This document shows positions 6,605 through 12,493 of a DNA stretch of 12,863 nt, piece by piece. Location: assembly GCA_030618475.1 (NCBI GenBank), contig JAUXDG010000055.1, forward strand, positions 1 to 12,863, written 5' to 3'. The stretch's first letter is position 1. Each line of letters starts with the position of its first letter. The position numbers and the translations under genes are program-made. The notes beneath the pieces are model-generated. The model was not told the origin of the DNA and ran no database searches. It saw nothing but the letters and a program-made list of their open reading frames with translations. This DNA is from Gammaproteobacteria bacterium (GTDB lineage Bacteria > Pseudomonadota > Gammaproteobacteria > DSM-19610).

Positions 6605-6891
6605 TCGCCCGATTCACTGGCCACGCCACCACCCTCCTCATTGAGGTCACGATTAATATCGGAAACAGCATTGTCCAGAGGTGAAAAGACTCTGTCGATG
6701 ATGTTTTCGTTCTCACTGTCCGTTTGTTCGTCGGCGTGTTTGACATCAACGACAGCCTTTTTCCCAGGCTTGGTAGTTTGATCTGGTTCTCTTTCAGCAA
6801 CACTATTGCCTGCGTTCACACTACCGTTAAACAGGAAAAGGCAAGCAATGGGGACTACTGCAAACGTCAACTTCTTCCAGCCATTCTTCAT
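6601..6891 (-). CDS. Small exported acidic protein, first gene of the ApbE operon
   Basis: A 96-residue protein with a clear Sec signal peptide (MKNGWKK, hydrophobic core to FLFNGS, likely cleavage after VNA near residue 27). The mature part is about 70 residues, rich in Asp, Glu, Asn and Ser, with a short stretch DRVFSPLDNAVSDINRDL that could form an amphipathic helix. No family recognised. The start ATG 6891 is preceded by a purine-rich GAAGAAAAG. Its TGA overlaps the TTG of the next gene, which points to a single transcript with the unknown protein and apbE. A role as periplasmic partner is inference from position alone. Confidence 0.7.
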   Translation of the reverse strand: MKNGWKKLTFAVVPIACLFLFNGSVNAGNSVAEREPDQTTKPGKKAVVDVKHADEQTDSENENIIDRVFSPLDNAVSDINRDLNEEGGGVASESGD

Positions 6892-7082
6892 AAGCTTTTC
6901 TTCGCACTATCACAGTAAATCAGTTTCAGCACTGACAACCCTCTTTTGCTTCAGTACCTAAGGGCCACGGAAACAAATAATCATCCAATCTTGCTTGTTT
7001 TTTAGCCCAGCTTCTGTGTTGTGGCAAGCGTTACACAAAGCGATTATGCGCCCCTTGCCGCACCGAGGGTATGGGGGGTAAT
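6892..7082. other. Intergenic region upstream of the ApbE operon, bordering the RAYT element
   Basis: It contains the presumed promoter of the ApbE operon (minus strand); a TTGTCA is visible near 6935-6940 on the minus strand, but its -10 partner is unclear. A minus-strand open stretch from the REP border to TAG at 6958-6960 includes IALCNACHN, a CxxCH motif, discussed in the findings. No complete gene is seen. Confidence 0.4.
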
Positions 7083-7100
7083 GGGGTCGGACCCAAATAA
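7083..7100 (+). repeat. Left REP-like palindrome of the RAYT element
   Basis: The perfect palindrome gggtc-g-gaccc (7084-7094) lies 24 bases past the transposase stop codon. The same core occurs inverted at 8007-8016 on the other side of the gene, as expected for REP sequences bracketing a RAYT gene. A related GGGTCGG core is found at 293-299. Confidence 0.65.
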
Positions 7101-7117
7101 CCGACTGAAATTGCTCA

Positions 7118-7900
7118 CTACTTGCCAGAATAATGATTGTTTCCAGGGCTTAGAACACCCATTTTCCTGTCGAAATGGTACCCGTAAGAGGCTCTGGGTT
7201 CTCTCAACGTAAAGGTGTCTTTGTGCTCTACTATTTCGCGAGCGCAAGCCTTACCGCTCAGATTTTTCTTCATTAGAGCAACAAACTCACGATTGCCTAC
7301 TGCAAGGTTTTCACTCCAACAGGCATCACGCCTGTTGCCTTCAGACCCCAACAAGGTGTTAACCCAGTTTGTGTGTTCATACTGAAAGTGCGACAAGTCA
7401 TGAAAGTCCGTCAGCGCCACTAATGCAGACGTGTCAATCACTGCATAGCGTTTCGGTGGATTTTGAATCTCACCATAACCACTGTCAGCCCATTCACAAG
7501 GATGTTTAACGACACCTGCTCTCACCATATTCAGGTCGATGTAGATCAGACATCGAATCAAATGTTCATCGGTAGCAACTGCGGTAGCGTGATAGCGGTC
7601 TTCCCAGAATGCACCTTTTCTCTCCTTACGCTGGTTGTATTGCTGTGCCGTTCGCCCCGCAATGAGTTGCATGCTCTTTGGAATCTCACCGCGACCAGTA
7701 TCCTTGACAAGCAAATGAATATGGTTGGAAGTAACGGTGTAGTTCAACACGCAAAGACCGAAGCGCTTCCTCGCCTCGAACAGCCATCGGGTCCAGGTAC
7801 GTCGATCCCTGGCAAACTTAAGAAGAAATTCCTGCTTATGACAGCGGTGGGTAATGTGCCATACGAAACCGGGCACGAAATAACGGTTAGCTCTCGGCAT
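7118..7900 (-). CDS. REP-associated tyrosine transposase (RAYT, Y1_Tnp/IS200-like)
   Basis: A 260-residue HUH-type single-strand transposase. It has the family start MPRANRYFVPGFVWHITHRC, the metal-binding His-x-His in VTSNHIHLLV (H60, H62), FWEDRYHATAV (98-108) and CLIYIDLNMVRAGVV (117-131), where Y120 aligns with the catalytic tyrosine of the E. coli RAYT. It then continues with a roughly 115-residue C-terminal extension. RAYTs nick and join REP palindromes rather than mobilising themselves like classical insertion sequences. Start ATG 7900 has a perfect AAGGAGG seven bases upstream. The gene is intact and is flanked by inverted REP-like palindromes. It interrupts what looks like older gene remnants on its right. 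The longer C-terminus may help recognise the REP. Confidence 0.9.
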   Translation of the reverse strand: MPRANRYFVPGFVWHITHRCHKQEFLLKFARDRRTWTRWLFEARKRFGLCVLNYTVTSNHIHLLVKDTGRGEIPKSMQLIAGRTAQQYNQRKERKGAFWEDRYHATAVATDEHLIRCLIYIDLNMVRAGVVKHPCEWADSGYGEIQNPPKRYAVIDTSALVALTDFHDLSHFQYEHTNWVNTLLGSEGNRRDACWSENLAVGNREFVALMKKNLSGKACAREIVEHKDTFTLREPRASYGYHFDRKMGVLSPGNNHYSGK

Positions 7901-7903
7901 AGT

Positions 7904-7919
7904 CGTTCCTCCTTGAACG
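7904..7919 (-). promoter_or_regulatory. Hairpin placing the transposase ribosome-binding site in its loop
   Basis: cgttc (7904-7908) and gaacg (7915-7919) form a 5-bp stem, with the Shine-Dalgarno complement ctcctt (7909-7914) as the 6-base loop. In the mRNA the AAGGAG would sit in the loop. The structure is short, so a regulatory effect is only possible. Confidence 0.3.
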
Positions 7920-8006
7920 CTTCATTCCATCCCTAAAAATGATCCTCTAAGACCAAATCACTGCCAGATATTACGGCCTTTTCACATTTAGTCAATGAGT
8001 TAGCAT

Positions 8007-8049
8007 GGTCCGACCCTCTTTGCACTCTTTGCACTCTTTGCCTCTTTGC
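8007..8049. repeat. Right REP-like palindrome followed by a 9-bp tandem repeat
   Basis: ggtc-c-gaccc at 8007-8016 is the inverted counterpart of the left REP core. It runs directly into four copies of ctctttgca or its 8-base form ctctttgc (starts 8016, 8025, 8034, 8042). The repeat ends where polyphosphate kinase homology starts. Confidence 0.6.
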
Positions 8050-8292
8050 CACCGGGGGAAATGGGACGAGTACACGGAAGCCGTGTGCGATATGATAGAT
8101 TACACTGGCACGTAGGTATCGCCCTGGGTCCTGGTCGAAGCCAATGACAAGTATTACGCGCGCGTCAAGGTGTTGAAAACGGTCTGTGAGCAGATTGACA
8201 TTGACGCGCTGGTCATCGGCAGGAGCGCCGTCCTTCGGCACGTTACCGCGGCCAGGCGGCTGCTCCTGCACGGTCTTTTTAGAGGAATAAGA
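8050..8292 (+). pseudogene. Polyphosphate kinase 2 (PPK2), C-terminal relic
   Basis: The + frame contains KWDEYTEAVCDMIDYTGT, an in-frame TAG at 8113-8115, then SPWVLVEANDKYYARVKVLK and TVCEQI. This matches the end of PPK2 proteins, which phosphorylate nucleotides with polyphosphate and end with W-x-x-Y-x-x-A-x-x-x-M, then T-x-x-x-x-PW-x-x-VEA-x-DK-x-YARVKVL-x-x. Only the last 60 or so residues remain, with one stop. The catalytic Walker regions are gone and the left edge meets the tandem repeat of the RAYT region. After EQI the frame stays open, without recognisable homology, straight into the next gene. Confidence 0.7.
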
Positions 8293-9036
8293 ATGAACAA
8301 GCTGACACACTGTCTTGCAGGCCTGTTGCTGTTTGTCGCGGCACTCTCACAGACAGCGATGGCAAGCGATCTTAAACTCGTCCACAGCGGCAACTGGCCG
8401 CCTTATGCCGGCAAGAATCTACCTGAACAGGGACTGGCCATTGATCTCGTCACCACGGCCCTGAAAAGAGCCGGCTACAACCCCCATGTCAGCATCGATT
8501 CACTGGAGCGGATACTGGAAGGCAGTAAAACCGGCGTCTACGATGTTTTCGCCACGCCCTGGTACACCATGGATCGTGACCAGTACCTGAATTTCAGCCA
8601 GCCTTACCTGGAATCCTACATCCGATTCATCAAGAGAAAAGACACTGCTTTCGAGTACACAAGGTTCGACGATCTGGAAGGCATGACGATTGGCGTAATA
8701 AAGGATTACGCCTATGACGAAGACTTCAACCAGTCGCCCGCCATTGAAAAGGTCAGTGAAAGCAGCCTGCTTCGAAACTTGCAAAAGCTGATTGGAAAAG
8801 AGATCGACCTTACCCTGGATGATGAACGCGTGCTGCATTACAAGATTCATCGATCCATGCCGGGCAGCATGACAAAGCTGGAGATACTCGAGAAACCACT
8901 GGTGGTGCGTGGCGTGAATATCGGGGTGAGCCGGAAAAACCCCGCTCACGCAAAAATCGTTGCCGATTTCAATAACGCCATCGCAGCGATGAAAAAAGAC
9001 GGAAGCTACGACAGGATACTGGAAAAACACCAATAA
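8293..9036 (+). CDS. Family-3 extracellular solute-binding protein (transporter substrate-binding domain)
   Basis: A 247-residue periplasmic protein. The signal peptide MNKLTHCLAGLLLFVAALSQ is followed by likely cleavage after AMA (residue 24). The mature protein has the bilobal SBP_bac_3 pattern: LKLVHSGNWPPYAG (27-40), GLAIDLVTTALKRAGY (47-62), YDVFATPWYTMDRDQYLNFS (83-102) and the second lobe beginning LEGMTIGVIKDYAY. Such proteins bind amino acids or other small polar solutes for ABC importers, or act as sensors. No permease or ATPase gene is adjacent, so the partner is elsewhere or the protein has another role. The frame extends upstream to 8170, but ATG 8293 is chosen because AGAGGA lies eight bases before it and it begins the signal peptide. 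The upstream frame is the PPK2 relic. Confidence 0.88.
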   Translation: MNKLTHCLAGLLLFVAALSQTAMASDLKLVHSGNWPPYAGKNLPEQGLAIDLVTTALKRAGYNPHVSIDSLERILEGSKTGVYDVFATPWYTMDRDQYLNFSQPYLESYIRFIKRKDTAFEYTRFDDLEGMTIGVIKDYAYDEDFNQSPAIEKVSESSLLRNLQKLIGKEIDLTLDDERVLHYKIHRSMPGSMTKLEILEKPLVVRGVNIGVSRKNPAHAKIVADFNNAIAAMKKDGSYDRILEKHQ

Positions 9037-9335
9037 AGAGTTGAGGTCGGGCTGCTGACAAGTTTCTTACCTTCACTTTATTCTGGCTTAGCCGGCTCTC
9101 CTCCAGCATATCAAAAGCCATCGAAAAGCGTACCGCTAACCCACACCGGCCACGCGCCACGCCGCTTTCCCGTTAAGTCATGACTAGAAACAAACCTGGT
9201 ACGTCCATGTCGTTTACGGAAGTACAGACGTATAGCCGGCCAAAAATGAGCCGTAAGCGATCTGCGTGTTTCGCCTACGAAGATTAAGAAACGCGTTATT
9301 ATGCACCATCACATTCAAATTCAGGGGACCTGGAC
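9037..9335. other. Intergenic region before the HPP gene
   Basis: About 300 bases with no gene I can support. A TATTAT that could serve as a -10 box lies at 9297-9302, without a convincing -35. A separated inverted repeat tacgtc (9199-9204) and gacgta (9226-9231) is visible. A 12-codon frame from ATG 9301 ends in TTGA overlapping the next start. Confidence 0.4.
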
Positions 9336-10277
9336 TTGATCAGCGTCAATACACTGCACAAATTACTGGGAACAGAACCGGATAACACCAGCCGTATCGA
9401 AAAGCTGGTTTCAACACTGGGCGGAATTGTCAGCATTTTCCTGATCGCCGAAATCAGCTACCGTGTCACAGGCGCCAGTGGCGCCTCGCTCATCGTACCT
9501 TCGATGGGCGCTTCTGCTGTACTGCTGTTTGCCGTACCCCACGGAAAACTCTCACAGCCATGGGCGCTGTTTGGTGGCCACGGCATATCAGCAGTGATCG
9601 GCGTACTTTGCTACCAGCTGGTACCGGATACGTTTCTCGCCGCAGGCCTTGCAGTCGGCCTGGCTATCGGCGCCATGCATCTGGCCAACTGCATTCACCC
9701 TCCCGGAGGTGCTACAGCACTGGCAGCGGTTATTGGTGGACCTGCCATCCACTCCCTGGGATACAGCTACCTGTTGTCGCCGATAATGCTGAACTGCCTG
9801 GTTATTTTTTCAGTCGCCGTATTTTTCAACGGTTTCTTTCCCTGGCGCAGGTACCCATCCAGCCTGATGGTTTTTGCTAAGAGCCCCGGAATTGAGAGTC
9901 GCAATACCCAGGCCCGGCTTGACAGGAAACACATTGAACAGGCGATGGAAGATATGGATCTGATCGTCGATGTCACTACCGATGACCTGCAACGCCTGTT
10001 TGCCCTGACACGCGAATACGCCGAGCAGGATTGCATCGACTGTGACAGCATCGAGCTTGGGCACTATTACACCAACGGCAAACACGGTTCACGCTGGTCA
10101 GTGAGAAAGATCATCGATGAACACCGTAGCTCCGATCCACAGCACGACATGGTGGTGTACCGTGTCGTCGAAGGACATGGTCTTCGCAGTTCCAGCAGTT
10201 GTACGCGTGAAGAGTTTTCGCAATGGGCTTCACATGAAGTCTTTCCCATGCGGGATAAAAAGCTGCCTGGGGAATAG
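9336..10277 (+). CDS. HPP-family integral membrane protein with soluble C-terminal domain
   Basis: A 313-residue protein. The N-terminal 175 residues form an HPP domain (four to five membrane helices) with the signatures PSMGASAVLLFAVP (55-68), GGHGISAVIGV (80-90) and the name-giving IHPPGGATAL (120-129). HPP proteins are inner-membrane proteins; plant and cyanobacterial members have been linked to nitrite transport, but most bacterial ones are uncharacterised. Residues 190-313 form a charged, soluble, probably cytoplasmic domain (HIEQAMEDMDLIVDVTTDDL at 199-218) that is not an obvious CBS pair. The start is TTG 9336: AGGGGA lies eight bases upstream and no in-frame ATG occurs before residue 57, inside the HPP core. 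Neighbours give no functional hint. Confidence 0.88.
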   Translation: MISVNTLHKLLGTEPDNTSRIEKLVSTLGGIVSIFLIAEISYRVTGASGASLIVPSMGASAVLLFAVPHGKLSQPWALFGGHGISAVIGVLCYQLVPDTFLAAGLAVGLAIGAMHLANCIHPPGGATALAAVIGGPAIHSLGYSYLLSPIMLNCLVIFSVAVFFNGFFPWRRYPSSLMVFAKSPGIESRNTQARLDRKHIEQAMEDMDLIVDVTTDDLQRLFALTREYAEQDCIDCDSIELGHYYTNGKHGSRWSVRKIIDEHRSSDPQHDMVVYRVVEGHGLRSSSSCTREEFSQWASHEVFPMRDKKLPGE

Positions 10278-10427
10278 GCCCGTTGTGCTCTGCAAATAGC
10301 CCCCGACGGCACAGTGACGCTGGTTTGAGGATGTAAGTCTGTGTTCTGATCCCGTTTTTTTACTGGAAGCACTGTTGCCGGTGCGCTATCAACTCGCTGA
10401 CTGACAGCTGTTTGCACTGTCGGCAGC

Positions 10428-10823
10428 CTACTTGAGCACTCTGTCCAGTTTGGTAAATATCCGGGTCTCCCAGTCCAGCGAGTTTTTGTTCGATTCGACC
10501 CTCTTCACATTGACCACTTCAACCCGTGTCGATGCATTATCATTAACCGGTTCGACATAGATAGCGACGTTCTCGCCAAAACTGAACCAGGTCAGTTTTC
10601 TTCTGGCCAGTATCACACCTTCGCTTTCATCTTTCGAAACGATACTCAGGCTGGTCGTTCCCAGCACCTCCAGCATACTGTTCCAGACCGTCTGTTTGGG
10701 AAGGTCGTAAACCTCCACTCTGCCTGAACCACGTTTAGCTTCCGCATCCCCGACGGTAGCACAGCCGGACTGCAGCAGAAATGCAAAAACAAGGAATATC
10801 GCACTTAGTAATCTGGTAGTCAT
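10428..10823 (-). CDS. Small lipoprotein of unknown function
   Basis: A 131-residue protein with a clear lipoprotein signal, MTTRLLSAIFLVFAFLLQSG followed by Cys 21. The mature part (about 110 residues) alternates strands and helices (VEVYDLPKQTVWNSMLEVLG, SIVSKDESEGVILARRK, IYVEPV, TRVEVVNVKR). This resembles the small BamC-like or DUF3568-like folds seen in outer-membrane lipoproteins, but I would not assign a family. ATG 10823 has GGAGAG seven bases upstream. An earlier in-frame ATG at 10847 lacks a site and would add eight polar residues before the signal. The gene is monocistronic, convergent with the HPP gene. Confidence 0.8.
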   Translation of the reverse strand: MTTRLLSAIFLVFAFLLQSGCATVGDAEAKRGSGRVEVYDLPKQTVWNSMLEVLGTTSLSIVSKDESEGVILARRKLTWFSFGENVAIYVEPVNDNASTRVEVVNVKRVESNKNSLDWETRIFTKLDRVLK

Positions 10824-11197
10824 TCTATTCTCTCCGATCTGAATCATACGCGGACGGGATGTGCTTCCCGAAACCCTATGTCACACACTATCATGGCACC
10901 AACCGTTCGCAAACACCGGGTTTTCGATAACACAGATCCTTACAATGTCGGCATGTGTTGGCTCTGTTTAATCTTTGCCGGACCGGAAGACCGCTTGATT
11001 TTCGCGGTACCGTGCAGTACATAATCGCCCCAATGGGCACCGACGAATTTGTAGTAGGCCACGTTTGCTGGTTTGCGGGTGTAATCTCCTCCAGCGTAAA
11101 GCATCAGAGGTTCCCTGGCTACATCGCTTTGTCCATCAACGGCGCCGACGGGTATAGTGACGACCAGATTGAGTACGTCACCTGTTGGAGATTAGGG
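10824..11197. other. Intergenic region upstream of the MFS transporter
   Basis: A 374-base stretch between the divergent lipoprotein and MFS genes. It must hold both promoters, though none is clear. Both strands stay open over about 240 bases: the + frame in line with the MFS gene, and a more coding-looking minus frame at 10940-11191 (listed separately). Confidence 0.45.
10940..11104 (-). CDS. Possible 54-aa small protein, or 3' remnant of a larger gene
   Basis: The minus frame is open from just after a TAA at 11192-11194 to TAA at 10940-10942 (84 codons). Its codons look coding, with phrases such as VLNLVVTIPVGAVDGQSDVA and VAYYKFVGAHWGDYVLHGTA. The only ATG (11104) has AGGGA seven bases upstream and would give a 54-residue basic protein. 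The protein-like sequence before this ATG suggests instead that a longer gene lost its 5' end. I do not recognise the family. Confidence 0.3.
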   Translation of the reverse strand: MLYAGGDYTRKPANVAYYKFVGAHWGDYVLHGTAKIKRSSGPAKIKQSQHMPTL

Positions 11198-12490
11198 ATG
11201 AAAAATATCCTGTTCAGAAAGCCGGTCTTGTCATGGGCCTTGTATGACTGGGCGAACTCCGCCTTCGCCACGACCGTCATGGCGGGTTTCTTCCCCGTTT
11301 TCTACAGCGCGCTGAGCAGCGATCTCGATGCACAGGATTCACAGTTCTGGTTCAACATGACGATTGCGGGATCGAGCATTCTCGTCGCGATCGCCGCGCC
11401 ACTACTGGGTGCAATCGCCGACAGAGTCGGTAGCCGCAAGAAATTCCTCGTGACCTTCGCGATGATGGGTGTCCTGATGGTGGCGGGTCTGGCCTGGGTG
11501 CATGCCGGCATGTGGTGGGTCGGGCTGTTGCTCTATGGGCTCGGAACAATTGGATTCTCAGGCGCGAATATATTCTACGATTCGATGATCGTCGATGTTT
11601 CGGGTGAGGACGAGTTCGATATCATCTCGGCCTATGGATACGCCATGGGGTATATCGGCGGCGGGCTGCTCTTCGCTCTCAACGTGGCCATGGTTACAAA
11701 GCCGGAATTGTTCGGGCTCGCGGACGCGAGTGCCGCAGTGTCAGCTTCCTTTCTCAGCGTAGCGATCTGGTGGGCGGTCTTCACCGTGCCCTTGCTGATG
11801 GGGGTAAAGGAAACACCCACGGAGCACCAGGCGACCGCGAGCCAGGCGATCCGAGAAGGCTTGGCGCAGCTGATCAACACCATCCGCGAAGTTCGCGAGC
11901 TCAAGGTATTGCTGACCTTTCTGGTCGGTTACTGGCTGTATATCGATGCGGTCAACACGGTTATCAAGACCGCGGTGTTTTTTGGCGACCGCGTCCTGAA
12001 TCTTCCGCAAGAGTCGCTCGTCACGGCTTTGCTCGTGACCCAGTTTGTAGCATTCCCAGCGGCGTTGTTTTTTGGTTGGCTCGGAAAGAAAATTGGTCCG
12101 CGACCAGCGATCCTGATCGGACTTGCCGTGTACATCGGTGCACTCTTTTACGCCTGGCGATGGTTGGATACGGGCGCCGACTTCTACAAGCTGGCGATCG
12201 CGATCGGTCTGGTGCAAGGTGGCGTCCAGAGCCTCAGTCGCTCGTTGTATGCGCGATTGATTCCGAAATCCAAGACGGCGGAATTCTTCGGCTTCTTCAA
12301 CATGGTCGGCAAGTTCGCCGCCATCATCGGTCCGCTTCTCATGGCCATGGTGCCGATCGTCGTCGCCGGCGCAGATGAGCGAGACAGCATCCTGTCGCTG
12401 ACCTTGCTCTTTGTCATCGGTGGTTTCCTGCTGTGGAAAGTCGATGTCGAGGCGGGCATGAAGGCAGCGCAGGAAATGGATCACGAGTGA
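11198..12490 (+). CDS. MFS transporter, UMF1/Atg22-like
   Basis: A 430-residue inner-membrane protein with about 12 hydrophobic segments. It carries the hallmark start SWALYDWANSAFATTVMAGF (12-31), the MFS loop motif GAIADRVGSRKKFL (71-84) and the second-half signature GGVQSLSRSLYARLIPKSKT (341-360) followed by FFGFFNMVGKFAAIIGP. These define the UMF1 family (PF11700), related to yeast Atg22, a vacuolar amino-acid exporter. The bacterial substrates are unknown; export of amino acids or other small metabolites is a guess. ATG 11198 has GGAG seven bases upstream. An in-frame extension to 10955 exists but is hydrophilic and lacks family similarity. The 3' end overlaps the convergent CDP-alcohol transferase by 10 bases. 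Confidence 0.9.
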   Translation: MKNILFRKPVLSWALYDWANSAFATTVMAGFFPVFYSALSSDLDAQDSQFWFNMTIAGSSILVAIAAPLLGAIADRVGSRKKFLVTFAMMGVLMVAGLAWVHAGMWWVGLLLYGLGTIGFSGANIFYDSMIVDVSGEDEFDIISAYGYAMGYIGGGLLFALNVAMVTKPELFGLADASAAVSASFLSVAIWWAVFTVPLLMGVKETPTEHQATASQAIREGLAQLINTIREVRELKVLLTFLVGYWLYIDAVNTVIKTAVFFGDRVLNLPQESLVTALLVTQFVAFPAALFFGWLGKKIGPRPAILIGLAVYIGALFYAWRWLDTGADFYKLAIAIGLVQGGVQSLSRSLYARLIPKSKTAEFFGFFNMVGKFAAIIGPLLMAMVPIVVAGADERDSILSLTLLFVIGGFLLWKVDVEAGMKAAQEMDHE

Positions 12491-12493
12491 TCC
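12478..12493. terminator. Palindrome holding both convergent stop codons
   Basis: ggatcac-ga-gtgatcc forms a 7-bp stem that includes the TGA of the MFS gene (12488-12490) and, on the other strand, the TGA of the phosphatidyltransferase (12481-12483). No U-tract follows, so a terminator role is weak; it may be a by-product of overlapping coding ends. Confidence 0.3.

Noticed and set aside
7066..7090. G-rich run as a G-quadruplex
   Set aside because: Only three separate tracts of three or more G are present, so a stable three-layer structure is not supported.
8170..8292. Longer start for the solute-binding protein
   Set aside because: It would bury the signal peptide behind 41 residues that are the PPK2 relic; ATG 8293 has AGAGGA in the right place.
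8969..9160. A 63-codon minus frame after the solute-binding gene
   Set aside because: Half of it is antisense to the solute-binding gene, it has no ribosome-binding site, and I recognise no family.
9462..9488. TGASGAS in the HPP protein as a flavinylation site for ApbE
   Set aside because: It lies in the conserved HPP core between membrane helices, lacks the usual preceding Asp context, and the genes are far apart and not co-transcribed.
10955..11197. N-terminal extension of the MFS protein from GTG 10955
   Set aside because: The family starts at about MKNILFRKPVLSWALYDWAN; the extension is soluble and lacks a ribosome-binding site, while ATG 11198 has one.
11770..12378. A 202-codon + frame inside the MFS gene
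   Set aside because: It is out of frame with the recognised transporter and rich in Arg and Gly, as expected of a shifted reading of the same DNA.
11741..12484. A 247-codon open frame on the minus strand within the MFS gene
   Set aside because: It is antisense to a clear UMF1 transporter, and its sequence is low-complexity, rich in charged residues and without domains. It is a shadow of GC-biased codons.
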